Assembly: GCA_031263335.1 (NCBI GenBank)
Contig: JAISGB010000204.1
Location: forward strand, 1 to 5,123
Reading direction: 5' to 3'
DNA from: Eubacteriales Family XIII. Incertae Sedis bacterium
GTDB lineage: Bacteria > Bacillota > Clostridia > Peptostreptococcales > Anaerovoracaceae
DNA: 5,123 nucleotides
A program made the position numbers and the translations under genes. The notes under the pieces were generated by a model, which was not told the origin of the DNA, ran no database searches, and saw only the letters and a list, made by a program, of their open reading frames with translations. Positions 1-5,123 of this stretch are shown piece after piece (the stretch's first letter is position 1; each line of letters starts with the position of its first letter).

Positions 1-1309
1 CCTCGGATTCGACGCCGAGATGACGCTCAGGGGCAACGCGGACGGGATCGCGGTCACGAGGCGGGACGGCGGGACCGAGACGATCGGCGGATCCCCGCAT
101 CGCGCACTGAAGGAGATCGTCGCGTCCCACAGGAGTCCCCGCGTCCCGGGATTCCCCCCGTTTACGGGCGGCTTCGTCGGCTACTTCGCCTACGAATACA
201 TCCGCCACATCGAGACATCGCTGCAATTCACGGGGCGGGACGATGTGGGCTTCGACGATCTTCGGCTGATGCTGTTCCGCAAGATCATCGCCTTTGATAA
301 TTTTCGGCAGAAGATATTCCTCATCGCCAACATCGAGACGGACGACTTGGAAACGAACTACATCGAGGGCGTCGCCCTCCTGAAGGACATGGAACGATTG
401 GCGCGCGTCCCGACGCGGGAAGCGGCGCCGGATCCGAAGCGGAGAACGCCGCCCGAATTCACGGCCTCCTTCAGCAGGGAGGAATTCCGCGCGGCCGCAG
501 AGAAGGTGAAGCGCCACATCTTCGAGGGGGACATCTTCCAATGTGTCCCTTCGGTGCGATTCCGCGCGCCCTATGGGGACGATCTCTTGGACGCCTACCG
601 AATCCTGCGCACGACCAACCCCTCGGCCGATATGTTCTGCATCCGTTTCGGCGATCTGCAACTCGCGGGCGCCTCGCCGGAGACCCTCGTATCCCTGCGC
701 GAAGGGGTCGCGACGACCTATCCGCTCGCGGGGACCTGTCGCCGCTCGTCGGACGAGGAGGAAACGCGGCGATCGATCGAGCGGATGCTCGCGGATGAAA
801 AGGAACTGGCCGAACACGATATGCTCGTCGATCTGGGGCGCAACGATCTGGGGAAAATCTGTCGCTTCGGATCCGTAAAACTCACGGAATACCGCACGGT
901 GAAGAAGCTGTCCCACGTCTGCCACATCGCCTCAAAGGTCACGGGCGAACTGCGCGAGGACTGTGACGCGCCGGACGTGATGGCGGCGGTGTTGCCGGCG
1001 GGTACGCTCTCGGGCGCGCCGAAGCTCCGCGCCTGCGAGATCATCGACGAGGTGGAAGGACTGCGGCGGGGTCCCTACGGCGGCGCCGTCGGCTACATCG
1101 ATTTCACCGGCAACATGGATCTGTGCATCGGCATACGGATGGCGGCGCTGAAGGATCATTTCGTCTATGTGCAGGCGGGCGCCGGCATCGTCGCGGACAG
1201 CGTGCCCGACAAGGAATATGAGGAATGCCTGCGCAAGGCGGGCGCGATGATGGAGGCGCTCGGGGATACGCCCGCGCGGGGAGGACGGGACCATGATCTT
1301 GCTGATTGA
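1..1309 (+). CDS. trpE: Anthranilate synthase component I, 5'-partial
   Basis: Makes anthranilate from chorismate, using ammonia supplied by TrpG; first committed step of tryptophan synthesis, cytoplasmic. The reading frame is open to the left edge: bases 2-19 encode LGFDAE, matching the family's 'FLGFD' block, so the first ATG (base 20) is internal and the true start lies upstream. About 435 residues are visible against a usual 490-520, so the N-terminal tryptophan-binding LLES region is missing. Counting from base 2: GGFVGYFAYE 56-65, GDIFQCVPS 176-184, NPSADMF 206-212, PLAGT 241-245, an EKELAEHDMLVDLGRNDLG block about 266-284, the conserved His of SHVCHI at 308, GTLSGAPK 334-341, RGPYGGAVGY 356-365, AGAGIVADS 392-400. 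PLAGT, where PabB has PIKGT, argues for anthranilate rather than aminodeoxychorismate synthase. Oddities: NPSPYM reads NPSADM and AGTR reads AGTC. The final 17 bases overlap trpG. Confidence 0.97.
   Translation, partial: LGFDAEMTLRGNADGIAVTRRDGGTETIGGSPHRALKEIVASHRSPRVPGFPPFTGGFVGYFAYEYIRHIETSLQFTGRDDVGFDDLRLMLFRKIIAFDNFRQKIFLIANIETDDLETNYIEGVALLKDMERLARVPTREAAPDPKRRTPPEFTASFSREEFRAAAEKVKRHIFEGDIFQCVPSVRFRAPYGDDLLDAYRILRTTNPSADMFCIRFGDLQLAGASPETLVSLREGVATTYPLAGTCRRSSDEEETRRSIERMLADEKELAEHDMLVDLGRNDLGKICRFGSVKLTEYRTVKKLSHVCHIASKVTGELREDCDAPDVMAAVLPAGTLSGAPKLRACEIIDEVEGLRRGPYGGAVGYIDFTGNMDLCIGIRMAALKDHFVYVQAGAGIVADSVPDKEYEECLRKAGAMMEALGDTPARGGRDHDLAD
1280..1284 (+). promoter_or_regulatory. Ribosome binding site of trpG
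   Basis: GGAGG inside the 3' end of trpE, followed by 8 bases to the ATG at 1293. The site is translated by ribosomes finishing trpE, and trpG starts before the trpE stop, the classical arrangement for coupling synthesis of the two anthranilate synthase subunits. Confidence 0.8.
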
Positions 1310-1910
1310 CAACTACGACAGCTTCACCTTCAATCTGTACCAGATGGCAGGAGTCGTCGATCCGGATATCCGCGTGGTGAAGAACGACGCGTTGCGCGTC
1401 GAGGAATTGGAAGCGCTCGATCCCACGCACATCCTCATCTCGCCCGGCCCCGGCAGACCGCGCGAGGCGGGCGTCTGCGAGGAGGCCATCCTCCGCTTCC
1501 GAGGGAAGGTCCCCCTCCTCGGCGTATGCCTCGGGCATCAGGCGATCTGCGAAGCCTTCGGCGCGGAGATCGTCTATGCGGCAACACTCATGCACGGCAA
1601 GCGGAGCGCGGTGCATATCGCCAACGGCAGCCCCGTCTTTCGCGGCCTGCCGCCGATCATCGAAGCGGCGCGCTATCATTCCTTGGCGGTGGACCGCGCG
1701 ACGATCCCCGACGAACTGCTCATCATCGCCGAGGACGAATCCGGGGAGGTGATGGGAGTAAAACACCGCGATTACGACATCTACGGCGTACAGTTCCACC
1801 CCGAATCCATCCTGACGCGGGACGGGGAACGGATATTGGGGAATTTTCTTTCGATCGGGGCGGGCGCCCACGCACGGCGCGCCGACGGGAATGAGGCGGA
1901 TCATGATTAG
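1293..1910 (+). CDS. trpG: Anthranilate synthase component II (glutamine amidotransferase)
   Basis: Class I (triad) glutamine amidotransferase that hydrolyses glutamine and passes ammonia to TrpE. The 205 residues open with MILLIDNYDSFTFNL, the standard family N-terminus, which fixes the start. PGPGRPREAG (51-60) is the oxyanion-hole region; GVCLGHQ (77-83) carries the nucleophile Cys79; HGK is at 101-103 and RYHSL at 127-131; VQFHPES (166-172) supplies His169 and Glu171 of the triad. The usual family end is near ILGNFL (181-186); here about 19 more polar residues follow, ending EADHD, and these coding bases overlap the trpD ribosome binding site and start. Overlaps trpE by 17 bases and trpD by 8. 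In some bacteria a single TrpG also serves PabB as PabA; no pabB is visible, so that dual role can be neither shown nor excluded. Stand-alone, not fused to TrpE or TrpD. Confidence 0.97.
   Translation: MILLIDNYDSFTFNLYQMAGVVDPDIRVVKNDALRVEELEALDPTHILISPGPGRPREAGVCEEAILRFRGKVPLLGVCLGHQAICEAFGAEIVYAATLMHGKRSAVHIANGSPVFRGLPPIIEAARYHSLAVDRATIPDELLIIAEDESGEVMGVKHRDYDIYGVQFHPESILTRDGERILGNFLSIGAGAHARRADGNEADHD
1893..1899 (+). promoter_or_regulatory. Ribosome binding site deciding the trpD start
   Basis: GAGGCGG lies in the end of trpG. GAGG at 1893-1896 is 6 bases from the ATG at 1903. It also lies downstream of the in-frame ATG at 1891, so it can serve 1903 but not 1891, which has only a weak purine run before it. 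This favours the shorter protein. Confidence 0.7.
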
Positions 1911-2919
1911 AGAGGCGATCTACAATGTGTTGGACGGTAACGGGCTTTCCCGTTCCGAAGCGCGGGAAGTCATGCTCGAGATGATGGAGGGGCGTGCGAC
2001 CCCCGCGCAGATGGGCGCCTTCTTGGCGGCGATGCGGCAAAAGGGCGAAACGATCGACGAGATCACCGCCTGCGCCTCGGTCATGCGCGAGAAATGCGCG
2101 CGCTTGCAACCGGAGACGGATGTCTTGGACATCGTCGGCACCGGAGGGGACGAACTGTACAGCTTCAACATCTCCACGGTCTCCGCCTTCATCGTCGCGG
2201 CGGGCGGCGTGCCGGTGGCGAAGCACGGCGGGCGCAGCGTATCGAGCAAGTGCGGCAGCGCCGATCTGTTGGAAGCTCTGGGGGCGAACATCTCGATCCC
2301 GGCCTCCGAAGGCGAGCGCGTCCTGCGGGAGACCGGCATGTGCTTCATGTTGGCGAGTGTGTACCATGAAGCAATGCGCCACGTCGCCCCGATCCGACGC
2401 GAACTGGGGGTGCGGACGATATTCAACATTCTCGGCCCCTTGGCAAACCCGGCGGGCGCGAACATGCAACTCCTCGGCGTATATGACGAAGCCTTGGTGC
2501 GACCGCTCGCCGGCGTGTTGGCGAACCTCGGCGTCAAGCGCGCGATGGTCGTGCATGGCCATGACGGATTGGACGAGATCACGCTGACGGGTACGACGAC
2601 GATCTGCGAGGCAACCGACGGGCAACTGAACAGCTATTTCGTCACGCCGGAGCAATTCGGACTGACGCGTTGCGGTTTAGAAGATCTGACCGGCGGGGAT
2701 CCGCAGGAGAATGCGGGGATCGCCCGCGCCGTGTTGCGGGGAGAGCGAGGAGCGAAACGCGACGTCGTCCTGCTCAACGCCGCCTTCTGCCTCTACATGG
2801 CGCGGAGGGACGTGACCCTGCGCCGTTGCGTCGGCATCGCGGCGGAGTTGATCGACAGCGGGGCGGCGATGCGGAAGATGACGGATTTCGTCGACGCGAC
2901 CAACGCGTCCCCAAACTGA
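1903..2919 (+). CDS. trpD: Anthranilate phosphoribosyltransferase
   Basis: Transfers phosphoribosyl from PRPP to anthranilate, giving N-(5'-phosphoribosyl)anthranilate; Mg-dependent, class IV phosphoribosyltransferase fold, normally a homodimer. The 338 residues are the usual length. I chose ATG 1903 over the in-frame ATG 1891 because MIREA is the family-type N-terminus (MIKEAL-like) and GAGG sits 6 bases upstream. Counting from 1903: helical N-terminal domain with ATPAQMGAFLAAMR (33-46), PRPP loop GTGGD (79-83), SFNIST (87-92), KHGGRSVSSKCGSAD (107-121), YHEAMRHVAPIRRELGVRT (155-173) with the anthranilate-contacting Arg165, NILGPLANPAG (175-185), HGHDGLDEIT (218-227) with metal-site Asp224-Glu225. 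Oddities: the KHGNR consensus reads KHGGR (Gly110), and the FLFAP-type block reads FMLAS. Overlaps trpG by 8 bases; 55 bases separate it from trpC. A nucleoside phosphorylase relative is excluded by GTGGD and by context. Confidence 0.97.
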   Translation: MIREAIYNVLDGNGLSRSEAREVMLEMMEGRATPAQMGAFLAAMRQKGETIDEITACASVMREKCARLQPETDVLDIVGTGGDELYSFNISTVSAFIVAAGGVPVAKHGGRSVSSKCGSADLLEALGANISIPASEGERVLRETGMCFMLASVYHEAMRHVAPIRRELGVRTIFNILGPLANPAGANMQLLGVYDEALVRPLAGVLANLGVKRAMVVHGHDGLDEITLTGTTTICEATDGQLNSYFVTPEQFGLTRCGLEDLTGGDPQENAGIARAVLRGERGAKRDVVLLNAAFCLYMARRDVTLRRCVGIAAELIDSGAAMRKMTDFVDATNASPN

Positions 2920-2974
2920 TAGGCCGCAGTCGGAACGGACGGCATCCGAAGACATGATCGAAGGGGCATGTAAG
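2920..2974 (+). other. trpD-trpC intergenic spacer
   Basis: The only non-coding gap in the window. TCGGA (2930-2934) and TCCGA (2945-2949) could form a 5-bp stem with a 10-base loop, but it is short and no T-run follows, so it is not a convincing terminator. An in-frame ATG at 2954 would extend TrpC by seven residues (MIEGACK), but only a weak GAAGA lies upstream. The AAGGGG ribosome binding site lies near the end. No promoter is convincingly seen. Confidence 0.6.
2961..2966 (+). promoter_or_regulatory. Ribosome binding site deciding the trpC start
   Basis: AAGGGG sits 8 bases before the ATG at 2975, an ideal spacing. It lies downstream of the alternative ATG at 2954, so it supports the shorter trpC product. 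Confidence 0.65.
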
Positions 2975-3844
2975 ATGACGGAAACCGAATATACAGACAA
3001 TATATTGGAGCGCTTGGCCGCGTCGGCGTCGGCGCGGGTTGCGCGGGACAAGGCGTCCCTGCCGCTCGTCGAGCTGAAAAAACGATGTGCGGACGCGCGG
3101 GACGCAGACCCGGGATTTGAGGCCGCGTTGCGCAAACCGGGGCTGTCCTTCATCTGTGAGGTGAAACGCGCTTCGCCGTCGAAGGGGCTGATCGCGCCGG
3201 ACTTCCCCTACCACTCCGTCGCGAGGGACTACGCGGCAGCCGGCGCGGACGCCCTGTCCGTGCTGACGGAGCCGACGTATTTCCTGGGGGACGACGTCTA
3301 TCTGCGCGAGATCGCGCGGGCCGTCCCCCTGCCCGTCTTACGGAAGGATTTCACTGTGGACGCCTATCAGATCTATCAGGCGAAGGCGTTGGGCGCAAGC
3401 GCCGTGTTGCTGATCTGCGCGATCTTGGACGCGGGGACATTGCGGGACTTCCTCTCCATCGCGGACGCCCTCGGCTTGGCGGCGTTGACGGAGGTACACG
3501 ACGAGACGGAACTCGAGGTCGCCCTGCGCGCGGGCGCGCGGATCATCGGCGTCAACAATCGCGATCTCAAGACCTTTTCCGTCGAACCGCGCAACTGCCT
3601 ACGTCTGCGCGCCTCGATCCCGCAAGGTACGCTGTGCGTCGCGGAAAGCGGGATATCCTCCCGCGCGGACACAGAATTGCTGTTGGAAAACGGCGTGGAC
3701 GCGGTGTTGGTCGGGGAGGCGTTGATGCGCGCGGAAGACAGAGGGGCGGCGTTGCGCGATCTCCGGCCGATCGAGCGGACGCCCGACGGCAACCCCGGGT
3801 TTCCGTCGAAAAGCGGGAGGAGGGGGGATTATGAACATGAGTAA
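2975..3844 (+). CDS. trpC: Indole-3-glycerol-phosphate synthase
   Basis: Closes the indole ring: converts CdRP to indole-3-glycerol phosphate with loss of CO2 and water; cytoplasmic (beta/alpha)8 barrel. ATG 2975 is preferred over in-frame ATG 2954 because AAGGGG stands 8 bases before it. From 2975 the protein has 289 residues, longer than the usual ~250-270. Family catalytic positions are all present: Glu62 and Lys64 in CEVKRASPSKG, Lys124 in VLRKDF, Glu173 in LTEVHDE, Asn194 in GVNNRDL, Glu224-Ser225 in VAESGIS; the C-terminal phosphate-site motif VDAVLVGEALMR spans about 242-253. After the usual end (AALRDL, to about 263) there is an extra tail of about 26 residues rich in Arg, Pro, Gly and Asp. 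Its last codons form the trpF ribosome binding site and overlap trpF by 14 bases. Single-function protein, not a TrpC-TrpF fusion. Confidence 0.97.
   Translation: MTETEYTDNILERLAASASARVARDKASLPLVELKKRCADARDADPGFEAALRKPGLSFICEVKRASPSKGLIAPDFPYHSVARDYAAAGADALSVLTEPTYFLGDDVYLREIARAVPLPVLRKDFTVDAYQIYQAKALGASAVLLICAILDAGTLRDFLSIADALGLAALTEVHDETELEVALRAGARIIGVNNRDLKTFSVEPRNCLRLRASIPQGTLCVAESGISSRADTELLLENGVDAVLVGEALMRAEDRGAALRDLRPIERTPDGNPGFPSKSGRRGDYEHE
3816..3824 (+). promoter_or_regulatory. Strong ribosome binding site of trpF
   Basis: GGAGGAGGG inside the last codons of trpC. AGGAGG (3818-3823) is 7 bases from the ATG at 3831. A second in-frame ATG at 3837 would be 13 bases away, so 3831 is the better start. 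The run also dictates the SGRRGD residues in the TrpC tail. Confidence 0.8.
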
Positions 3845-4442
3845 AGAAACCCCTAAAGTCAAAATCTGCGGCATACGCCGTGAGAAGGATGCGGAATACG
3901 CGAATCTCTGCCTGCCGGACTATGTCGGCTTCGTGTTCGCCGAAAGCCCTCGGCGCGTCACGGCGGAGACGGCGGCGCGTCTAAGGGAACGGCTCGACCC
4001 GCGCATCCTGATCGTCGGCGTGTTCGCGGACGAAAATTCTCAGGTCATCGCCCGTATCTGCGAAGCGGGGATCGTTTCCTTGGTTCAGTTGCACGGGAAC
4101 GAGAGCGAGGCGTATATCGCGGATCTGAGGCAAAGGGTCTCCGTCCCGCTGATCAAGGCGATGTCGCCCGAGGCGGGAACCGTGCGCGACACGGCGGCGG
4201 ATTTCATTCTCTTGGACGGCGCGCGCGCGGGATCGGGGCGGGGCTTTGACCGGCGCCTGATCGGAAAGCCTGCGCGCCCCTTCTTTCTCGCGGGCGGATT
4301 GACGCCGTCGAATGTCGCCGAGGCGGCGAGAGAGGCGCGGCCGTACGCCGTGGACGTGAGCAGCGGCGTGGAACGCGGAGGATTCAAAGATCTTGAGCGG
4401 ATGCGGGCCTTTGTGGAGGCGGCGCGGGAGGTGAACGGATGA
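3831..4442 (+). CDS. trpF: Phosphoribosylanthranilate isomerase
   Basis: Amadori rearrangement of phosphoribosylanthranilate to CdRP, the TrpC substrate; (beta/alpha)8 barrel, cytoplasmic. The 203 residues are the family's normal length. VKICGI (10-15) holds the general base Cys13; [14 protein letters not shown] is 30-43; GVFADE 63-68; VQLHG 85-89; FILLDG (125-130) holds the general acid Asp129; GSGRGFD 134-140; [10 protein letters not shown] (153-162) and VDVSSGVE (174-181) form the phosphate site. The Trp that often follows GFD is Arg here, and the segment after SSGVE reads RGGFKD. The start at 3831 is set by AGGAGG 7 bases upstream. Overlaps trpC by 14 bases, and its TGA shares ATGA with the trpB start. 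A HisA or PriA dual-function enzyme is ruled out by the KICG and LLDG motifs and the length. Confidence 0.97.
   Translation: MNMSKETPKVKICGIRREKDAEYANLCLPDYVGFVFAESPRRVTAETAARLRERLDPRILIVGVFADENSQVIARICEAGIVSLVQLHGNESEAYIADLRQRVSVPLIKAMSPEAGTVRDTAADFILLDGARAGSGRGFDRRLIGKPARPFFLAGGLTPSNVAEAAREARPYAVDVSSGVERGGFKDLERMRAFVEAAREVNG
4427..4434 (+). promoter_or_regulatory. Extended ribosome binding site of trpB
   Basis: GGAGGTGA within the end of trpF matches the standard bacterial anti-SD (TCACCTCC) over all eight bases. GGAGG (4427-4431) ends 7 bases before the ATG at 4439. With the ATGA stop/start overlap this predicts efficient, coupled initiation of trpB. Confidence 0.8.
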
Positions 4443-5123
4443 ATCAAACGGATACGAAACACAGAGCCGGCCGCTTCGGCGTCTACGGGGGGCAGTATGT
4501 TCCCGAGACATTGATGCAGGCGCTCTCCGATCTGGAGCGCGTCTATACCGAATGCAAATACGACCGGAAGTTCAATGAGGAATTGGACTATCTGCTGAAT
4601 GAATACGCGGGCAGGCCATCGAGGCTCTACCTCGCGGAGAACATGACGAAGGACTTGGGCGGCGCGAAGATCTACCTCAAACGCGAGGATCTGAACCATA
4701 CGGGTTCGCACAAGATCAACAACGTGCTCGGACAGGCGTTGCTCGCGAAGCGTATGGGGAAGACCCGCGTGATCGCCGAGACCGGCGCGGGGCAACACGG
4801 CGTGGCGACGGCGACGGCCGCCGCCCTCCTCGGATTGGAATGCGAGATCTTCATGGGCAAGGAGGATACGGAACGGCAGGCGTTGAACGTCTATCGGATG
4901 CGTCTGCTCGGCGCGGAGGTACATGCGGTCACATCCGGAACCATGACGCTCAAGGACGCGGTCAACGAGACCATGCGTGAATGGACGCGCCGGGTCTCCG
5001 ACACCCACTACATCCTCGGTTCCGTCATGGGTCCGCATCCGTTCCCGACCATTGTACGCGACTTCCAGAGCGTCATCAGCCGTGAGGCGAAGGCGCAGCT
5101 GTATGAAAAGGAGGGGCGGCTTC
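4439..5123 (+). CDS. trpB: Tryptophan synthase beta chain, 3'-partial
   Basis: PLP enzyme joining indole, channelled from TrpA, with serine to make tryptophan. The frame starts at ATG 4439 ([20 protein letters not shown]) and runs off the right edge; 228 of a usual ~390-400 residues are visible. [13 protein letters not shown] is 11-23; [13 protein letters not shown] 58-70; the PLP Schiff-base Lys92 lies in HTGSHKINN (87-95); catalytic Glu114 in [13 protein letters not shown] (113-125); then the COMM-domain region (about 107-194) with RQALNV (Arg146) and LKDA, whose Lys172 corresponds to the residue that contacts TrpA in Salmonella Trp[12 protein letters not shown] follows. The constant +5 offset to Salmonella numbering (Lys87, Glu109, Arg141, Lys167) supports both start and identity. 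This is a TrpB1-type chain, so a trpA partner just downstream is expected. The PLP-phosphate glycine loop lies beyond the window. Overlaps trpF by 4 bases (ATGA). Confidence 0.97.
   Translation, partial: MNQTDTKHRAGRFGVYGGQYVPETLMQALSDLERVYTECKYDRKFNEELDYLLNEYAGRPSRLYLAENMTKDLGGAKIYLKREDLNHTGSHKINNVLGQALLAKRMGKTRVIAETGAGQHGVATATAAALLGLECEIFMGKEDTERQALNVYRMRLLGAEVHAVTSGTMTLKDAVNETMREWTRRVSDTHYILGSVMGPHPFPTIVRDFQSVISREAKAQLYEKEGRL

Noticed and set aside
20..22. ATG at 20 as the trpE start
   Set aside because: The frame is open to the window edge and the codons before it encode LGFDAE, a conserved internal TrpE block.
1..1309. PabB (aminodeoxychorismate synthase) instead of TrpE
   Set aside because: The motif is PLAGT rather than the PabB-type PIKGT, and the gene sits in a complete run of trp genes.
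1891..1902. Upstream in-frame ATG as the trpD start
   Set aside because: Adds MRRI before a family-typical MIREA start, and the good SD lies downstream of it.
1104..1904. 266-codon open frame on the minus strand opposite trpE/trpG
   Set aside because: Same reason: antisense shadow, no recognisable motif, and no strong ribosome binding site noticed.
1723..2655. 310-codon open frame on the minus strand opposite trpG/trpD
   Set aside because: Shadow of GC-rich coding sequence; lies entirely over conserved catalytic blocks of TrpG and TrpD and has no family resemblance.
2930..2949. TCGGA...TCCGA inverted repeat as a terminator after trpD
   Set aside because: Only five base pairs with a ten-base loop and no following T-run; the downstream genes continue the same pathway.
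2968..2973. ATG-TAA minimal start-stop frame just before trpC
   Set aside because: Only one base from the AAGGGG site, too close for initiation; most likely chance.
4085..5038. 317-codon open frame on the minus strand across trpF and trpB
   Set aside because: Its sequence mirrors two clearly real genes on the + strand; long antisense frames are expected in GC-rich coding DNA, and the translation is Arg/His/Pro-rich with no recognisable domain.

Overview
This window is a segment of a tryptophan-biosynthesis (trp) operon from a GC-rich bacterium (roughly 60% GC by eye). All genes are on the + strand, in the order trpE (5' end missing), trpG, trpD, trpC, trpF, trpB (3' end missing). No mobile element, RNA gene, CRISPR array or unrelated gene is visible. 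No stretch longer than 55 bases lacks a gene.

Layout: 1-1309 is anthranilate synthase component I, entered mid-gene. 1293-1910 is the glutamine amidotransferase subunit. 1903-2919 is anthranilate phosphoribosyltransferase. 2920-2974 is the only intergenic gap. 2975-3844 is indole-3-glycerol-phosphate synthase. 3831-4442 is phosphoribosylanthranilate isomerase. 4439-5123 is the first part of the tryptophan synthase beta chain. Four of the five junctions overlap (17, 8, 14 and 4 bases), and every internal gene has a purine-rich Shine-Dalgarno (SD) sequence inside the end of its predecessor or, for trpC, in the gap. This points to one polycistronic message with tight translational coupling.

The pathway runs chorismate + glutamine -> anthranilate (TrpE/TrpG) -> phosphoribosylanthranilate (TrpD) -> CdRP (TrpF) -> indole-3-glycerol phosphate (TrpC) -> tryptophan (TrpB with TrpA). 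trpA is not in the window and probably follows trpB. The promoter and any leader, attenuator or T-box lie upstream of the window. All activities are cytoplasmic; none of the proteins shows a signal peptide or membrane segment.

Organism: separate trpE/trpG and trpC/trpF, the order EGDCFB, strong SD sites, and the wording of conserved blocks (TrpD GTGGDE..SFNIST and VSSKCGSAD; TrpE GTLSGAPKLRACEIIDE) resemble Clostridia-like or other Bacillota. The high GC would make it a GC-rich member, perhaps uncultured. This is recall-based inference and low confidence.

I do not see a new system here. The items worth a second look are non-consensus residues at normally conserved or ligand-contacting positions in TrpE and TrpD, and the extra polar C-terminal tails that run over the next gene's ribosome binding site.
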